Positions 1 to 10,110 of a stretch of DNA of 50,589 nt are shown one piece after another. The notes below the pieces were generated by a model. That model ran no database searches. It worked only from the letters and a program-made list of their open reading frames with translations, and was not told where the DNA came from. Each line of letters begins with the position of its first letter. Position 1 is the stretch's first letter. The position numbers were made by a program, and so were the translations under genes. The DNA lies in NCBI GenBank assembly GCA_943325205.2, contig CALPOM020000006.1, forward strand, positions 1 through 50,589, written 5' to 3'. The stretch comes from Thermoflexus hugenholtzii JAD2 (lineage in GTDB: Bacteria > Pseudomonadota > Gammaproteobacteria > Burkholderiales > Burkholderiaceae).

Positions 1-350
1 GGTATATCTGGGCAACGATTTCCGTCTACTAAAACCAGATTTGGCCTCATCAGAAATTGCTTCATCAGATGATCTAAGGCCCGTTGCATTGCCAACATGG
101 TGGCTTGCAAAATATTTAAACGATCAATTTCTGCAGGACTTGCTTGACCTACACCCCAAGCAAGAGAATTCTGAATAATTAATTCATAGAGTTGATTTCG
201 TTTAGCAGCGCTTAACTTTTTGGAATCTTGTAAGCCAAAAATAGGGTTTTTATCATCCAATATCACTGCACCGGCGACCACGTTACCAATTAAAGGCCCT
301 CTTCCTGCCTCATCAATTCCACAAATTAATTGGCATGACTCATCAAGCAT
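1..350 (-). CDS. rnhB: Ribonuclease HII, N-terminal part (cut by window edge)
   Basis: Type 2 RNase H, which cuts the RNA strand of RNA/DNA hybrids and removes misincorporated ribonucleotides. About 116 N-terminal residues are present and the rest lies beyond position 1. Visible motifs are [11 protein letters not shown] near residues 10-20 (catalytic Asp and Glu), DSKKLS near 43-48, INILQAT-like (LNILQAT) near 75, and VDGN near 110, all typical of RNase HII. The ATG lies one base after the lpxB stop codon, so the two are probably co-transcribed and translationally coupled. lpxB-rnhB is the usual order in proteobacterial lipid A clusters. The family assignment is firm; completeness cannot be judged. 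Confidence 0.95.
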   Translation of the reverse strand, partial: MLDESCQLICGIDEAGRGPLIGNVVAGAVILDDKNPIFGLQDSKKLSAAKRNQLYELIIQNSLAWGVGQASPAEIDRLNILQATMLAMQRALDHLMKQFLMRPNLVLVDGNRCPDI

Positions 351-351
351 C

Positions 352-1539
352 TTATTTGTGCAGCATTGTGTTATGGATTGCCTGAGCCAACAATGCGCGG
401 GTTGGCATAGTTAATTGCTGATGTAAGTCTTCAAAACGATCCACTAACTGGGCAACTTTGGATGGTTGATTGAGCCATTGTAAAATTGCTTTGGCCATTT
501 CTTGCGGAACAGCATCTTCTTGTAAAAACTCCGGAACAACAAAATCTTGACACAAAATATTGGGCAAGCCGACATACGGTAAATAACCTTGCTTACGCAT
601 GATTGTGGCTGTTAACCATGGCACAGAGTAAGAAATTACCATGGGCTTTTTCCATAGAGCAGCCTCTAAGGTCGCCGTTCCACTAGCGATTAATACCACA
701 TCGGCCGCCTCTAAAACTAAGCTTGAATTTTCGGGTATCAAATGAATCTGAATATTGGGACGAGCCCGCTGCGCTGCTTCTTTTAGTTGTTGTAAAGGTG
801 CTTGCAAGAAAGGCTTGGCAACAGGTACTAAAAATCGAACTGGGCCACTATGCATGTGATCAATTTCTTGGATCGTTTGAAAGAATCCTGGAGCAATATA
901 AGAAACCTCAGACTTCCTACTGCCTGGTAAAACAGCAATCACAGTTTCATCTGCAAGAATCGCCGTACTCTCTAAAAAACCAAGATCAAATAATTTCTTT
1001 TTAGCAAGCTCTGGGTTAGGCTTGCGAGGAATCATAGTGGCTAGTGGGTGTCCGACATAGGTCGCTGCAATACCTGCATCATGATAAATTTTTGGCTCAA
1101 ATGGAAATATACAAAGCATATGATCAACGGCTTTTTTGATGCCATGAATTCTGCCGCCACGCCAAGCCCATATAGATGGGCTAATATAATGTACTGTAGG
1201 AATTTTTAGGGCGCGACATTTCTTTTCAACAGTCAAGTTAAAATCCGGCGCATCAATGCCGATATAGATATCTGGTCGATTTCTTTGAATTGCTTGCACA
1301 AGCTCAAAGCGAATTTTCAATATATACGGTAATTGTTTTAAAGCTTCAACATACCCTCTGACACTGAGCTGATCCATTGGCCACTGAGACGTAAACCCTT
1401 CAGCTTGCATATGGGGACCACCAATGCCAACTAGTTTTGCATGCGCCAAGTCGGGATGACTAAGACAAGCAGCGATTAACTCACTACCTAATAAATCTCC
1501 CGACGGCTCGCCAGCAACGCAAGTAATTAAGGGTTGCAT
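352..1539 (-). CDS. lpxB: Lipid-A-disaccharide synthase
   Basis: Peripheral inner-membrane GT-B-type glycosyltransferase that joins UDP-2,3-diacylglucosamine and lipid X to form the lipid A disaccharide. The N-terminus has the [13 protein letters not shown] motif, and further LpxB signatures are [18 protein letters not shown] and VLPGSRKSE. About 395 residues is normal for the family. The frame stays open up to a TTG at 1548 directly after the lpxA stop, with a GTG at 1545. I prefer the ATG at 1539 because GGTG lies a few bases before it. It sits between lpxA and rnhB in one minus-strand run. Confidence 0.96.
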   Translation of the reverse strand: MQPLITCVAGEPSGDLLGSELIAACLSHPDLAHAKLVGIGGPHMQAEGFTSQWPMDQLSVRGYVEALKQLPYILKIRFELVQAIQRNRPDIYIGIDAPDFNLTVEKKCRALKIPTVHYISPSIWAWRGGRIHGIKKAVDHMLCIFPFEPKIYHDAGIAATYVGHPLATMIPRKPNPELAKKKLFDLGFLESTAILADETVIAVLPGSRKSEVSYIAPGFFQTIQEIDHMHSGPVRFLVPVAKPFLQAPLQQLKEAAQRARPNIQIHLIPENSSLVLEAADVVLIASGTATLEAALWKKPMVISYSVPWLTATIMRKQGYLPYVGLPNILCQDFVVPEFLQEDAVPQEMAKAILQWLNQPSKVAQLVDRFEDLHQQLTMPTRALLAQAIHNTMLHK

Positions 1540-1548
1540 AGACACCAA

Positions 1549-2346
1549 CTAACGGATGATGCCCCGCGTTGATGCAGCTAAAAATTCCAAAAATTCTTGA
1601 ACTTTTATTCTTGAATCCGCCAACAACGATTCATCAAGACTTAGTTGTTCAATAGCTACTTTAGCTTCATCAAAAGTTAAACCATCTTTATATAAAATGC
1701 GATATGCGTTTCTTAATACCGCGATCGTTTCTGGTGTAAAACCACGGCGCTTTAAGCCCTCAGCATTGAGGCCATGCGGTTGGGCTTTATCGCCAGCAGC
1801 AATAACATAGGGTGGAATATCTTGTACTAAAGCAGAAGCTCCACCAAGCATGGCGTGCTGGCCAATTCTGACAAACTGATGTACCCCAGACATCCCGCCT
1901 AAGATAGCCCAATCCCCAACAATGACATGCCCAGCGACCTGAGCATTACTTGAGAAAATCGTATGGTCGCCCACTACACAATCATGGGCAATATGGACAT
2001 AAGCCATAATCCAATTGTGATGACCAATCTTTGTCACACCTTGATCTTGAATAGTACCCGTATGAATAGTAGTGAACTCACGAATGGTGTTGTGATTACC
2101 TATTTGGAGTTCAGTCGGCTCACCACGATACTTCATGTCCTGAGGAACACCACCTAATGATGTAAAGTGGCTAATCGTATTATCTTCCCCAATCGAAGTA
2201 CAACCTTCAATAACCGTGTGAGAACCAATTTTAGTTCTTGCACCAATCTTGACACTTTCGCCAATCACCGTATAAGGGCCAATACTGACTGAACTATCTA
2301 TTTGTGCCTTTGGAGAAATAACTGCCGTTGGATGAATCAAAGACAT
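1549..2346 (-). CDS. lpxA: UDP-N-acetylglucosamine acyltransferase
   Basis: First enzyme of lipid A synthesis: transfers a 3-hydroxyacyl chain from ACP to the 3-OH of UDP-GlcNAc in the cytoplasm. The protein is a left-handed beta helix with many hexapeptide repeats from residue 5 to about 190. The catalytic base is His121 in HIAHDC (E. coli His125), and [12 protein letters not shown] (residues 65-76) is a strong LpxA signature. I chose the ATG at 2346, giving 265 residues beginning [11 protein letters not shown] longer frame runs into fabZ, but the extra 20 residues do not resemble the family. The start is separated from the fabZ stop by one base (TGAAATG), which implies coupling. Confidence 0.97.
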   Translation of the reverse strand: MSLIHPTAVISPKAQIDSSVSIGPYTVIGESVKIGARTKIGSHTVIEGCTSIGEDNTISHFTSLGGVPQDMKYRGEPTELQIGNHNTIREFTTIHTGTIQDQGVTKIGHHNWIMAYVHIAHDCVVGDHTIFSSNAQVAGHVIVGDWAILGGMSGVHQFVRIGQHAMLGGASALVQDIPPYVIAAGDKAQPHGLNAEGLKRRGFTPETIAVLRNAYRILYKDGLTFDEAKVAIEQLSLDESLLADSRIKVQEFLEFLAASTRGIIR

Positions 2347-2347
2347 T

Positions 2348-2785
2348 TCATTCGGCCTTTTTCCGAAGAGCACATAGCAACTCTGCCTCGCAAACAATTT
2401 CTTCATTCACCGTCGCAAAAGCTTTGAATTTCCAAATACCTGATTTATATCGCTCTACTAGGGCATTTAATATTAACTGATCACCAGGAACAACTGGTTT
2501 TTTAAACCGCGCACCGTCAATCCCCGCAAAATAATACAGGGAGTCTTCATCTTTTTCTTCAGAAAATGCTAGTAATGCAGAGGATTGGGCTAATGCCTCT
2601 AAAATCAATACCCCAGGCATTACCGGATAATCTGGAAAATGACCTGTAAAGTGCGGTTCATTCATCGAGACATTCTTAAGCGTTTTAATGCGCGTTCTAG
2701 GATCAAGTTCAAGAACACGATCTACCAATAAAAATGGATAACGATGAGGTAGTAACTTTAAGATCCGATTAATATTCATTTCCAT
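2348..2785 (-). CDS. fabZ: 3-hydroxyacyl-ACP dehydratase
   Basis: Hotdog-fold dehydratase of fatty acid synthesis that converts 3-hydroxyacyl-ACP to trans-2-enoyl-ACP. The active-site motif is clear: His49 in [12 protein letters not shown] and Glu63 in [22 protein letters not shown] (11-24) is the typical N-terminus. It has 145 residues, a normal length. An ATG two codons further in (2779) is an equally possible start. FabZ competes with LpxA for 3-hydroxyacyl-ACP, and its position between lpxD and lpxA is the usual proteobacterial arrangement. Confidence 0.97.
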   Translation of the reverse strand: MEMNINRILKLLPHRYPFLLVDRVLELDPRTRIKTLKNVSMNEPHFTGHFPDYPVMPGVLILEALAQSSALLAFSEEKDEDSLYYFAGIDGARFKKPVVPGDQLILNALVERYKSGIWKFKAFATVNEEIVCEAELLCALRKKAE

Positions 2786-2840
2786 CTTTTGCCATTTCTT
2801 TTTTTACCACTCGTTGCAGAGTCGTTTATTCGCTAATTGA

Positions 2841-3941
2841 TTATTCATTATGAGGCTTTTTGGTATTCATTAATTCTTTAATCTGCTGTCGTATTTTATC
2901 TAAACCTCGAATGATGGCAGCATTTTTTTCCCATCGTGGATGAGGGATGAATGGAAAAACACCCGTAAAGTGTTGCCCAGGTTCTTTGATAGATTTGGTA
3001 ATTGAGGTTCCACCAGACACAGTAGTCCGCTCGGCAATCTGCAAATGGCCCGAAAAATTCGAATATCCGCCAATGACACACATGGGACCCAGTTCCGTAC
3101 TACCTGCAATTCCTGAACAACCTGCCATCACAGTATGATCACCCACTTTGGCATTGTGGCCAATCTGAACTTGATTATCAAATTTACAACCATTACCGAT
3201 AATGGTATCTGCCATGGCGCCACGATCAACGGTCGAAGATGCCCCAAGCTCAACATCATCCCCAATAATCACCCTACCCGTCTGAGGTATTTTTACCCAC
3301 TCTTTCGATGTCGTTGAAAAATCAGGCGCAAAACCAAAGCCATCTGAACCAATGACAACTCCCCCATGAATAATTCCTCTTGCACCAATCCGACATTCAT
3401 CATAAATCACCGTCATCGGATGAATTACCGTATCCGCTCCAATCACAACGTTTTTACCTAAATGAACATGGCTCACTAATCGAACACCCGAACCCAAGGT
3501 AACTCCAGACTCTAAAACACAAAAAGCTCCGATATAGCAATTACTTGGAACCGTTGTATGCGGTGAGATAAATGCGGTTGGGTGGATAAACCCCGTCATA
3601 TTGGGCTTTGACAAATTGGCAAAATATTGGGCTATGCGGGCAAATAAGGCATATGGATTTTTAGAAACCAAGTAGGCCTTTACCTCTGTGTTGCTATGCA
3701 TACTAGTTGTTTGCGTTAAGAACTCGTAATCAGCCTGGTTAACAATTAAAACGCCAGCTTGGCTGAGTAATGCTTGCTGCCGGTAGAGTGGATTTACTAA
3801 AAAGGAAATTTGATCAAGCTGGGCATCTTGCAAGGTGGCTACTCCCCGCATATAAACACCAGGCTTATCTCCTAAAAACTGGGCATCTAAGGCAAGAGCT
3901 AACTCACCTATTGATAGTTTTTTTGAAGAAAGATCGTGCAC
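2841..3941 (-). CDS. lpxD: UDP-3-O-(3-hydroxyacyl)glucosamine N-acyltransferase
   Basis: Third step of lipid A synthesis: adds the second hydroxyacyl chain to the amino group of the UDP-sugar. An N-terminal uridine-binding region (1-110) precedes a hexapeptide-repeat beta helix (about 115-310) and a C-terminal helix ending in a basic tail. The catalytic His262 is in QVQIGHN (E. coli His239). [12 protein letters not shown] (196-207) is characteristic. The frame opens with GTG at 3941. No good Shine-Dalgarno sequence is visible and no ATG lies near, so the start is less sure than the product. It follows skp by 43 bases. Confidence 0.96.
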   Translation of the reverse strand: MHDLSSKKLSIGELALALDAQFLGDKPGVYMRGVATLQDAQLDQISFLVNPLYRQQALLSQAGVLIVNQADYEFLTQTTSMHSNTEVKAYLVSKNPYALFARIAQYFANLSKPNMTGFIHPTAFISPHTTVPSNCYIGAFCVLESGVTLGSGVRLVSHVHLGKNVVIGADTVIHPMTVIYDECRIGARGIIHGGVVIGSDGFGFAPDFSTTSKEWVKIPQTGRVIIGDDVELGASSTVDRGAMADTIIGNGCKFDNQVQIGHNAKVGDHTVMAGCSGIAGSTELGPMCVIGGYSNFSGHLQIAERTTVSGGTSITKSIKEPGQHFTGVFPFIPHPRWEKNAAIIRGLDKIRQQIKELMNTKKPHNE

Positions 3942-3984
3942 AATTTAAGCACAAGCAAGAAAAACTACAGTCAATAAAAAATAA

Positions 3985-4506
3985 TTATCTAGCATTTAGT
4001 GCATTAATTACTTCACTAGTAATATCAATACGAGGACTAACAAAAGCGGCGTCTTGCACAACTAGGTCAAGCTTTTTTTGCTCAACAATTGTCTTTAATA
4101 CTTGATTGGCCCGCTCAAAAATCTTCGCTCGTTCTTCCGCTCCACGACGCTGAGAATCCTCGATTAACTCCCGTTGCTTACGTTGTAACTCGCGGTCTTG
4201 ATCTGCTAATTCACGCTGCTTACGAATCCGGTCAGGCTCGGGCAAGATTGCCGCATCCTTATCAAGCTGTGCTGCGTCAGACTTGATCCTAGCAACTCCG
4301 TCACGGACCTCTTTTTCACGCGGACCAAACTCTTGCTGCATTTTTGTTTGAGCATCTTTAGCCATTTTTGATTCACTAAGAATCCTCTCCAAGTTAACAA
4401 ATGCAATTCTCGTACCCAAATCCTGTGCCATCACCACTTGCGAAAGAATACCAAACGTATAAAAAAAACTAATAATGAATGTGTTTTTTATTAATAAATG
4501 CTTCAT
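3985..4506 (-). CDS. skp: Periplasmic chaperone Skp/OmpH
   Basis: Periplasmic holdase that carries unfolded outer-membrane proteins to the BAM complex. It has a hydrophobic signal peptide over residues 1-27 ending VVMAQD, with likely cleavage after Ala. Then comes TRIAFVNLERIL, the usual OmpH start, and a long charged, Arg/Lys/Glu/Gln-rich helical region (about 50-140) forming the coiled-coil tentacles, closing with an LDLVVQDAAFV-type strand. The ATG at 4506 has AAGGA seven bases upstream. It lies directly downstream of bamA, its working partner, as in most proteobacteria. 173 residues is normal. Confidence 0.94.
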   Translation of the reverse strand: MKHLLIKNTFIISFFYTFGILSQVVMAQDLGTRIAFVNLERILSESKMAKDAQTKMQQEFGPREKEVRDGVARIKSDAAQLDKDAAILPEPDRIRKQRELADQDRELQRKQRELIEDSQRRGAEERAKIFERANQVLKTIVEQKKLDLVVQDAAFVSPRIDITSEVINALNAR

Positions 4507-4524
4507 GCAAATTTCCTTAAGAAA

Positions 4525-6879
4525 TTAAAAAAGTGTACCAAGTTGAAATTGTAAATTCTGAATCTTGTCCGTAGATTTTGTATTTATAGGAACGCCGTAA
4601 CTAAACTTTAAAGGACCAAGAGGAGAAATCCACGCAATCCCCATTCCGTAAGAATATCTCATATATTCTCCTACGTCTGAAATTTGGTTAAAGGCACTAC
4701 CGGCATCAACAAATCCAAAGAATCGAAGCGTCTTATCAGTCCCAGAGCCAGGCACCGGAAAAGCATACTCGACACTTCCAACTAGTTTAGAGGATGCGCC
4801 AGTTGCCTGATCTAGTCCTGTTAAAGAGTTTCTAAATATTGGTCCTAGTGAACCCGGTGAGTAACCACGAACTGAACCAATACCACCCACGTAATAATTT
4901 TTCATGATTGGAAAAGGAGTTCCACTGTAGGAATCACTATAACCAATATTACCGTTTAACGATAAGGTTTGAGTCTTTGTAATCGGGAAAAAGTGTTGAT
5001 GCTGGTAGGATAGGCGGTAGTAATTAGACTGATCTATCGGCATACCCAGTTCAAAATTAGCCTGTTGATAGGCTCCCATGGATGGAATCAAAGCACTATC
5101 CCGTCGATCAATGGCCCACCCAACCGTGAGAGGTAAATTGTATGTACTACCAGAGTTATTACCATCAGAGTCAGCGGGATGGCCTGATAATTCAGCGGTG
5201 TATGCCTGGAAAGTGGTGGGCGAATTGGTTGTTGTACTAATACTTAAATTCTCAATCGCAGCGCCAAAAAAGATCCGCCCAGTTTCGGAATACGGTACGC
5301 CAAACCGAGAACCTAGACCAGCAGTAACAATTGTATAGTTGCTATCACCAAGGTAGTAAAGGGGTTTGGACGTCCTGTAGTAGACATCAGAAAATCGACT
5401 AATGCCATCATCTGTAAAATACGGATCAAATTGAGATACCACTAAAGTTCGATTAATACGACCCGTATTGATATTAAATCCCACGCTAGTCCCTGTTCCA
5501 AATGCGTTCTCTTGATTAATACCGGCACTCAAAACCACACCTTCAGTCGATGAAAAACCTGCTCCCAAATTGAACGAGCCTGTCGGCTTTTCTGCAACCT
5601 TCACATTTAAATCCACTTGATCGTTAGAGGCCGGGATGTCTTGAGTCGAAACGTCAACTTCCGTAAAGTAACCTAGCCTATTAATACGATCTTTAGATAA
5701 TTTGATCTTTTCAGCGTCATACCAAGAACTTTCTAATTGACGCATTTCTCTTCTAACCACACTATCTCTAGTTTTCGAGTTACCAATAATATTGATGTTT
5801 CGAACATACGCGCGCTTACCAGGATCAACCACTAAAAGCATATCAACAGTTTTATCTTCCTTACGGAGATCAGGTTGAGGGGTAATAGTAGCAAAAGCAT
5901 AGCCGTAACTACCAAGCATATCAGCAATAGCTTTAGTGCCGATATTGAGTTTCTCCGATGAGTAAATTTCACCAACCTTTAAAGGAATTAGAGATTTGAA
6001 CTCTTCATCTTTTCCAAATAGCTCACCGCCTAATTTGATATTTTTGACGCGATATTGCTCACCTTCAGATAGATTGATGGTGAGAAAAATTCCCTTCTTG
6101 TCAGGTGAAATTGATACTTGTGTCGAGTCAATACTAAATTCTAAATAGCCTTGATTCAAATAAAAAGACCGAATCGATTCTAAGTCTGCAGTTAATTTTT
6201 GCTTCGAGTAAAGATTGTTTTTGGTGTACCAAGAAAACCAATTACCCGTAGATAACTGGAAAACCTCTCTGATTTTACTTTCCGGGAATACCTTATTACC
6301 AATAATATTGATTTGCGTGATTTTAGAGACGACACCCTCTTCAATATTAAAGAAAACAGATACTTGATTTCTTTCTCCGGGTGTTACTGTAGTTAATATT
6401 TCAGCATCATAAAAACCTTTACTAACATACTGTCGCTTGATCTCTTGCTCAGCCTTGTCTACTAAAGCCTTATCGTAATAGCGCGCATCCGACAAACCCA
6501 GGGCACGAAGAGCTTTTAATATCGCTTCTTTATCAAACTCTTTCATACCCGTAAAGTCAATCCGCGAAATCGTTGGACGCTCTTCTACTAAAACAACCAG
6601 AACCCCGTTATCGACTTGGACCTGAACATCTTTAAAAAATCCTGTATTGAATAATCCACGAATTGCGTCAGCACCCATGCTGTCGTCAAATGATTCACCC
6701 ACTTTCACATTTAAATAATTGAAAACAGTACCCGGTTCAACCCGTTGTAATCCCTCAATACGAATATCTTTAACTAAAAAGGGCTCAGCTGCATGAGAAG
6801 ACAGAGTCCATGTAATCGATCCACAAGTAAGGGCAGCTAGTATCGATAGGTGAAGTTTATTTTTTCTAATTTTTAACAA
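4525..6879 (-). CDS. bamA: Outer membrane protein assembly factor BamA
   Basis: Core of the BAM complex, which folds and inserts beta-barrel proteins into the outer membrane. A signal peptide (about 1-30, ending SSHAAEP) is followed by five POTRA domains (about 32-430) and a 16-strand barrel. VRGYSPGSLGP near residue 670 is the barrel-lumen VRGF/Y motif of Omp85 proteins, and the chain ends in Phe, the usual C-terminal insertion signal. 784 residues is normal. The start is TTG at 6879, with AAAGAG six to seven bases upstream and no in-frame ATG near the signal peptide. Genes downstream (skp, lpxD, fabZ, lpxA, lpxB) are all envelope genes. Confidence 0.97.
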   Translation of the reverse strand: MLKIRKNKLHLSILAALTCGSITWTLSSHAAEPFLVKDIRIEGLQRVEPGTVFNYLNVKVGESFDDSMGADAIRGLFNTGFFKDVQVQVDNGVLVVLVEERPTISRIDFTGMKEFDKEAILKALRALGLSDARYYDKALVDKAEQEIKRQYVSKGFYDAEILTTVTPGERNQVSVFFNIEEGVVSKITQINIIGNKVFPESKIREVFQLSTGNWFSWYTKNNLYSKQKLTADLESIRSFYLNQGYLEFSIDSTQVSISPDKKGIFLTINLSEGEQYRVKNIKLGGELFGKDEEFKSLIPLKVGEIYSSEKLNIGTKAIADMLGSYGYAFATITPQPDLRKEDKTVDMLLVVDPGKRAYVRNINIIGNSKTRDSVVRREMRQLESSWYDAEKIKLSKDRINRLGYFTEVDVSTQDIPASNDQVDLNVKVAEKPTGSFNLGAGFSSTEGVVLSAGINQENAFGTGTSVGFNINTGRINRTLVVSQFDPYFTDDGISRFSDVYYRTSKPLYYLGDSNYTIVTAGLGSRFGVPYSETGRIFFGAAIENLSISTTTNSPTTFQAYTAELSGHPADSDGNNSGSTYNLPLTVGWAIDRRDSALIPSMGAYQQANFELGMPIDQSNYYRLSYQHQHFFPITKTQTLSLNGNIGYSDSYSGTPFPIMKNYYVGGIGSVRGYSPGSLGPIFRNSLTGLDQATGASSKLVGSVEYAFPVPGSGTDKTLRFFGFVDAGSAFNQISDVGEYMRYSYGMGIAWISPLGPLKFSYGVPINTKSTDKIQNLQFQLGTLF

Positions 6880-6958
6880 AATGGCTCTTTAAATCAATGT
6901 TTTGGATATTTTAAACCTATTACAGATCAGCAAGATAAATCTTCTCCCATAGAATCTA

Positions 6959-8080
6959 TTATCCATGAAACAAACGAGAGATATCGTTAAAAACTGCAAT
7001 CCCAGTAAGTATTAAAATACCTCCCAATCCTAATTTAACAGCAATCGCTTTAAAATCAGCAGATACACCTTTGCCATAGATAAACTCCCAAAAATCAAAC
7101 ACTAATTGCCCACCGTCAAGCATGGGTAAAGGCAGCAAATTCATGAGCCCAAGGCTAATACTTATTAATGCCAAAAATCCTAAGTAAGGAATGAGTCCCG
7201 ATTGAGCAGACTGACCAGCCATATTGGCAATACCAATGGGTCCACTAATTTGTGAAAATGAAACCTCACCCAACACCAGCGCTCGAATACTCATGATAGA
7301 TACAACCGTAATGTCATAAACCCGATCAGAGGCTAAGGTCAAGGCCTGAAAAAAAGAGGTTTCTAACCGAAATGTCGCCATTGGGGTAGATCGTCGCATT
7401 TTTAGACCAAGCTGTTCAAATAAGTCTTGCTCCATATTCAGCGATTGAATCTTTTCTTTTGGAAAATCGATCCGGTAGACCCCTTTAGACTCATGATCAA
7501 CCTCTAAAGCAAATCCTTCGCCTGAAAATATCGCTCTTAAAAGCTTCCACCGAAGTCGGTTCCAACTTGGAATATCCTCAAAATTGACTGCCTGCTCCTC
7601 AACATTCGCATCTAAAAGGGCAAACCCTCTCACCTCATCGCCGGCTTCAACCCCCTCCATAGCGGCTATTGTATTGGTATTTGGCTCATCCAGAATGGGC
7701 TTGACCTGCATCGGATTACTTAAAAATAAGGCGCTAAGTAAAACCCAAGCTAATAAAAAATTCGCGAAAGGACCGGCAGCTACGACCAGTGATCTCTTCC
7801 AAAGAACTTGTTGATCAAATGCCTTACCTACCTGCTCTGTAGTTAAATCTGAACGCTCCTTACTATCAAGAAGTTTCACGTAGCCACCAAGCGGAATTGC
7901 TGAGAGAACAAACTCGGTATCAGAAGAGTTTTTGGGTGTTTTTTTCCAAAGTACAGGTCCAAAACCAATTGAAAATCGCTCCACAACAATCCCACAGAAT
8001 TTGGCAGTTATGTAATGCCCAAACTCGTGAAATCCAACCAAAATAAGGATTGCAAGTAAAAAAGCCAGTATAGTCATCAT
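6959..8080 (-). CDS. rseP: Site-2 zinc metalloprotease RseP, apparently single-PDZ form
   Basis: Inner-membrane protease that cleaves transmembrane segments, classically that of anti-sigma factor RseA in the sigma-E envelope stress response. Zinc-binding HEFGH is at residues 18-22 in the first membrane helix. The third ligand lies in MLDGGQ (Asp322), preceded by NLLPLPML. SGPIGIANMAG is the conserved membrane-reentrant segment. The protein has 373 residues, against about 450 for E. coli RseP. The distance from His18 to Asp322 is about 76 residues shorter, roughly one PDZ domain, and only one PDZ-like stretch (about 122-215) is visible. The start is ATG at 8080 or 8077, with AGGAA just upstream. 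It lies directly after the dxr stop and before bamA. Confidence 0.94.
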   Translation of the reverse strand: MMTILAFLLAILILVGFHEFGHYITAKFCGIVVERFSIGFGPVLWKKTPKNSSDTEFVLSAIPLGGYVKLLDSKERSDLTTEQVGKAFDQQVLWKRSLVVAAGPFANFLLAWVLLSALFLSNPMQVKPILDEPNTNTIAAMEGVEAGDEVRGFALLDANVEEQAVNFEDIPSWNRLRWKLLRAIFSGEGFALEVDHESKGVYRIDFPKEKIQSLNMEQDLFEQLGLKMRRSTPMATFRLETSFFQALTLASDRVYDITVVSIMSIRALVLGEVSFSQISGPIGIANMAGQSAQSGLIPYLGFLALISISLGLMNLLPLPMLDGGQLVFDFWEFIYGKGVSADFKAIAVKLGLGGILILTGIAVFNDISRLFHG

Positions 8081-9262
8081 CTATTTCCTTAAGATACGCT
8101 CGATCTCTTTTTTAGCTAAATCTCTTGCCTCTTGATCAGCCATCATGATTATCTCAATACTATCAGCCGACACAGTAGCAAGGGCCTCAAGTGTTGCTTC
8201 TACCACCTGGTCAATCCATGTAAATGGAATTTGATTGTCTAAAAAACTGGCCACTGCAATCTCATTAGCGGCATTTAAGATAGTAGGCGCTGTACCGCGA
8301 GCTATCGCCGCGTCCCTAGCTAGACGTAAAGCTGGGAACCTATTGATATCTGGCTTCAGAAAAGTTAATTGCGATAGTTCCTCTAAATGGAGTGGCGCAA
8401 CCCCAGAACTAGTCCGATTTGGCCAAGCCAAACCGTAGGCAATCGGTGTTCGCATGTCGGGCTGTCCTAACTGCGCAAGGACGGACCCATCAATATAGCG
8501 CACCATCGAATGAATCACGCTTTGTGGATGTATCAACACTTGAATTTTTTCAGGTGGCATATTAAATAACCACATCGCCTCAATCAACTCTAAGCCTTTA
8601 TTCATCATCGTTGCCGAGTCAACAGAAATTTTTCGCCCCATGACCCAGTTGGGATGAGCGCAAGCCTGATCTGGTGTTACCTGAGCTAATTCAGCCACTG
8701 AAACATTTAAAAACGGCCCTCCCGAAGCTGTCAGAATCAACTCCTCCACACCTGCCCCAGGATCGCTATTATTTCCAGCTGACCGAGATAAGCATTGAAA
8801 TATCGCATTATGCTCGCTATCAATTGGCAATAAAATAGCCCCATGTTGCTTGGCCGCATTCATCATTAACTGACCAGACATCACTAAAGCTTCTTTATTG
8901 GCTAACAAAACGCGCTTGCCAGAACGAGCCGATTCTAGAGTAGGTAATAACCCTGCTGCCCCTACAATGGCAGCCATTACCGTATCAACATCTGGATGGA
9001 GGACCGCTTCGAGAAGACCTGCCTCACCCCATAAAACACGGGTTTGGTTTAGATCAATCATGGTCGATATTTTTTGGGCTAATGCTTGATTGGCGACAAC
9101 CACTACTTGAGGAAGAAACTCCCGTGCTTGCTTAGCCAGTTTGTCGATCTGAGTGTGGGCCGATAATGAAACAATGCGATATAAGTCCGGGTGTTGTCGA
9201 ACTATATCGAGAGTGTTTTCACCAATCGAGCCAGTCGAGCCAAGAATGCATAACTTTTTCAT
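8081..9262 (-). CDS. dxr: 1-deoxy-D-xylulose-5-phosphate reductoisomerase
   Basis: NADPH-dependent enzyme of the MEP isoprenoid pathway that rearranges and reduces DXP to 2-C-methylerythritol 4-phosphate. The N-terminal Rossmann motif GSTGSIGENTLDIV (8-21) is present, as are LLANKEALVMSG, LPIDSEHNAIFQ and the metal/substrate segment GRKISVDSATMMNKGLE. 393 residues is normal. The ATG overlaps the cdsA stop by four bases (ATGA). Its product feeds UppS, encoded two genes upstream in the same run. Also called ispC. Confidence 0.97.
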   Translation of the reverse strand: MKKLCILGSTGSIGENTLDIVRQHPDLYRIVSLSAHTQIDKLAKQAREFLPQVVVVANQALAQKISTMIDLNQTRVLWGEAGLLEAVLHPDVDTVMAAIVGAAGLLPTLESARSGKRVLLANKEALVMSGQLMMNAAKQHGAILLPIDSEHNAIFQCLSRSAGNNSDPGAGVEELILTASGGPFLNVSVAELAQVTPDQACAHPNWVMGRKISVDSATMMNKGLELIEAMWLFNMPPEKIQVLIHPQSVIHSMVRYIDGSVLAQLGQPDMRTPIAYGLAWPNRTSSGVAPLHLEELSQLTFLKPDINRFPALRLARDAAIARGTAPTILNAANEIAVASFLDNQIPFTWIDQVVEATLEALATVSADSIEIIMMADQEARDLAKKEIERILRK

Positions 9263-10110
9263 CGAAGCAGTTGCAATATTACTGCGGCAATGGGTAAAGT
9301 GGGTAATAAAGCATCTAAACGGTCAAGAACGCCACCGTGCCCCGGTAAAAGTTGACTACTATCCTTTTGACCTGCCAACCTTTTGAGTAAGGATTCAAAT
9401 AAATCGCCAACCACGCTCATCCCCATTAAAAAGATTGCACTAAAGAATAATTTCATCTGCAGATGTGTCTCCAAATGATCTAACAAACCAAACGCTTTGA
9501 CTACACAAAATACCATCAAAACGCATCCCAACCCACCAAAAACACCTTCCCAAGATTTTCCTGGACTAATCAATGCTGCCAGCTTGGTCTTCCCCCATTT
9601 TCTACCAACAAAATAAGCGCCGATGTCAGCCGACCAAACTACTATCAAAATACTAATAAACAACCATAAATCAGTGTTTCTCAACAAGATACAGGCATAC
9701 CAAGCGCTCACAAAAACAAAAATGCCAACCACACCCAAAAAGAACGTATGACGATCGAGATGCTTCAATAGTCCTACCTTTAATAGGTATGGTGCACAAA
9801 CGACCCAGAAAAAAACGCTACCCAAAAGCATTGCCTGTAAAAAATATAAGACTACAACAGACATGCTTAAGGAGTCAAAAATAGTACGATGCAGCGCAAG
9901 ATAACTGAACAGCAAAACAACCTGCACGAACAAAGCATATCCAACCGGACGAGACGGATTATTAGGCCAAATAAGTCTAGCCCACTCCCAAGCAGCAAGG
10001 CTAATGACAAAGCTTAAAACGATATATAAATAGGACTTTGGAAGCAGAAAAAAAACGGGTAAAAATATAACGAATAAAGCGATTGCCGTAAAAACTCGCG
10101 CTTTAAGCAT
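9259..10110 (-). CDS. cdsA: Phosphatidate cytidylyltransferase (CDP-DAG synthase)
   Basis: Integral membrane enzyme that makes CDP-diacylglycerol from phosphatidic acid and CTP, the branch point of phospholipid synthesis. About seven or eight hydrophobic helices are seen. The family signature near the C-terminus is clear: SLLKRLAGQKDSSQLLPGHG followed by GVLDRLD, matching the S-x-x-K-R-x4-K-D...H-G-G-x-x-D-R pattern. SWEGVFGG is the other typical motif. It overlaps uppS by eight bases at its start and dxr by four at its end, so translation of the three is probably coupled. 283 residues. Confidence 0.96.
   Translation of the reverse strand: MLKARVFTAIALFVIFLPVFFLLPKSYLYIVLSFVISLAAWEWARLIWPNNPSRPVGYALFVQVVLLFSYLALHRTIFDSLSMSVVVLYFLQAMLLGSVFFWVVCAPYLLKVGLLKHLDRHTFFLGVVGIFVFVSAWYACILLRNTDLWLFISILIVVWSADIGAYFVGRKWGKTKLAALISPGKSWEGVFGGLGCVLMVFCVVKAFGLLDHLETHLQMKLFFSAIFLMGMSVVGDLFESLLKRLAGQKDSSQLLPGHGGVLDRLDALLPTLPIAAVILQLLR

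Noticed and set aside
723..1004. Open frame on the plus strand inside lpxB
   Set aside because: It lies antisense to a clearly conserved gene and has no recognisable motif. The same holds for the other short antisense frames across the window.
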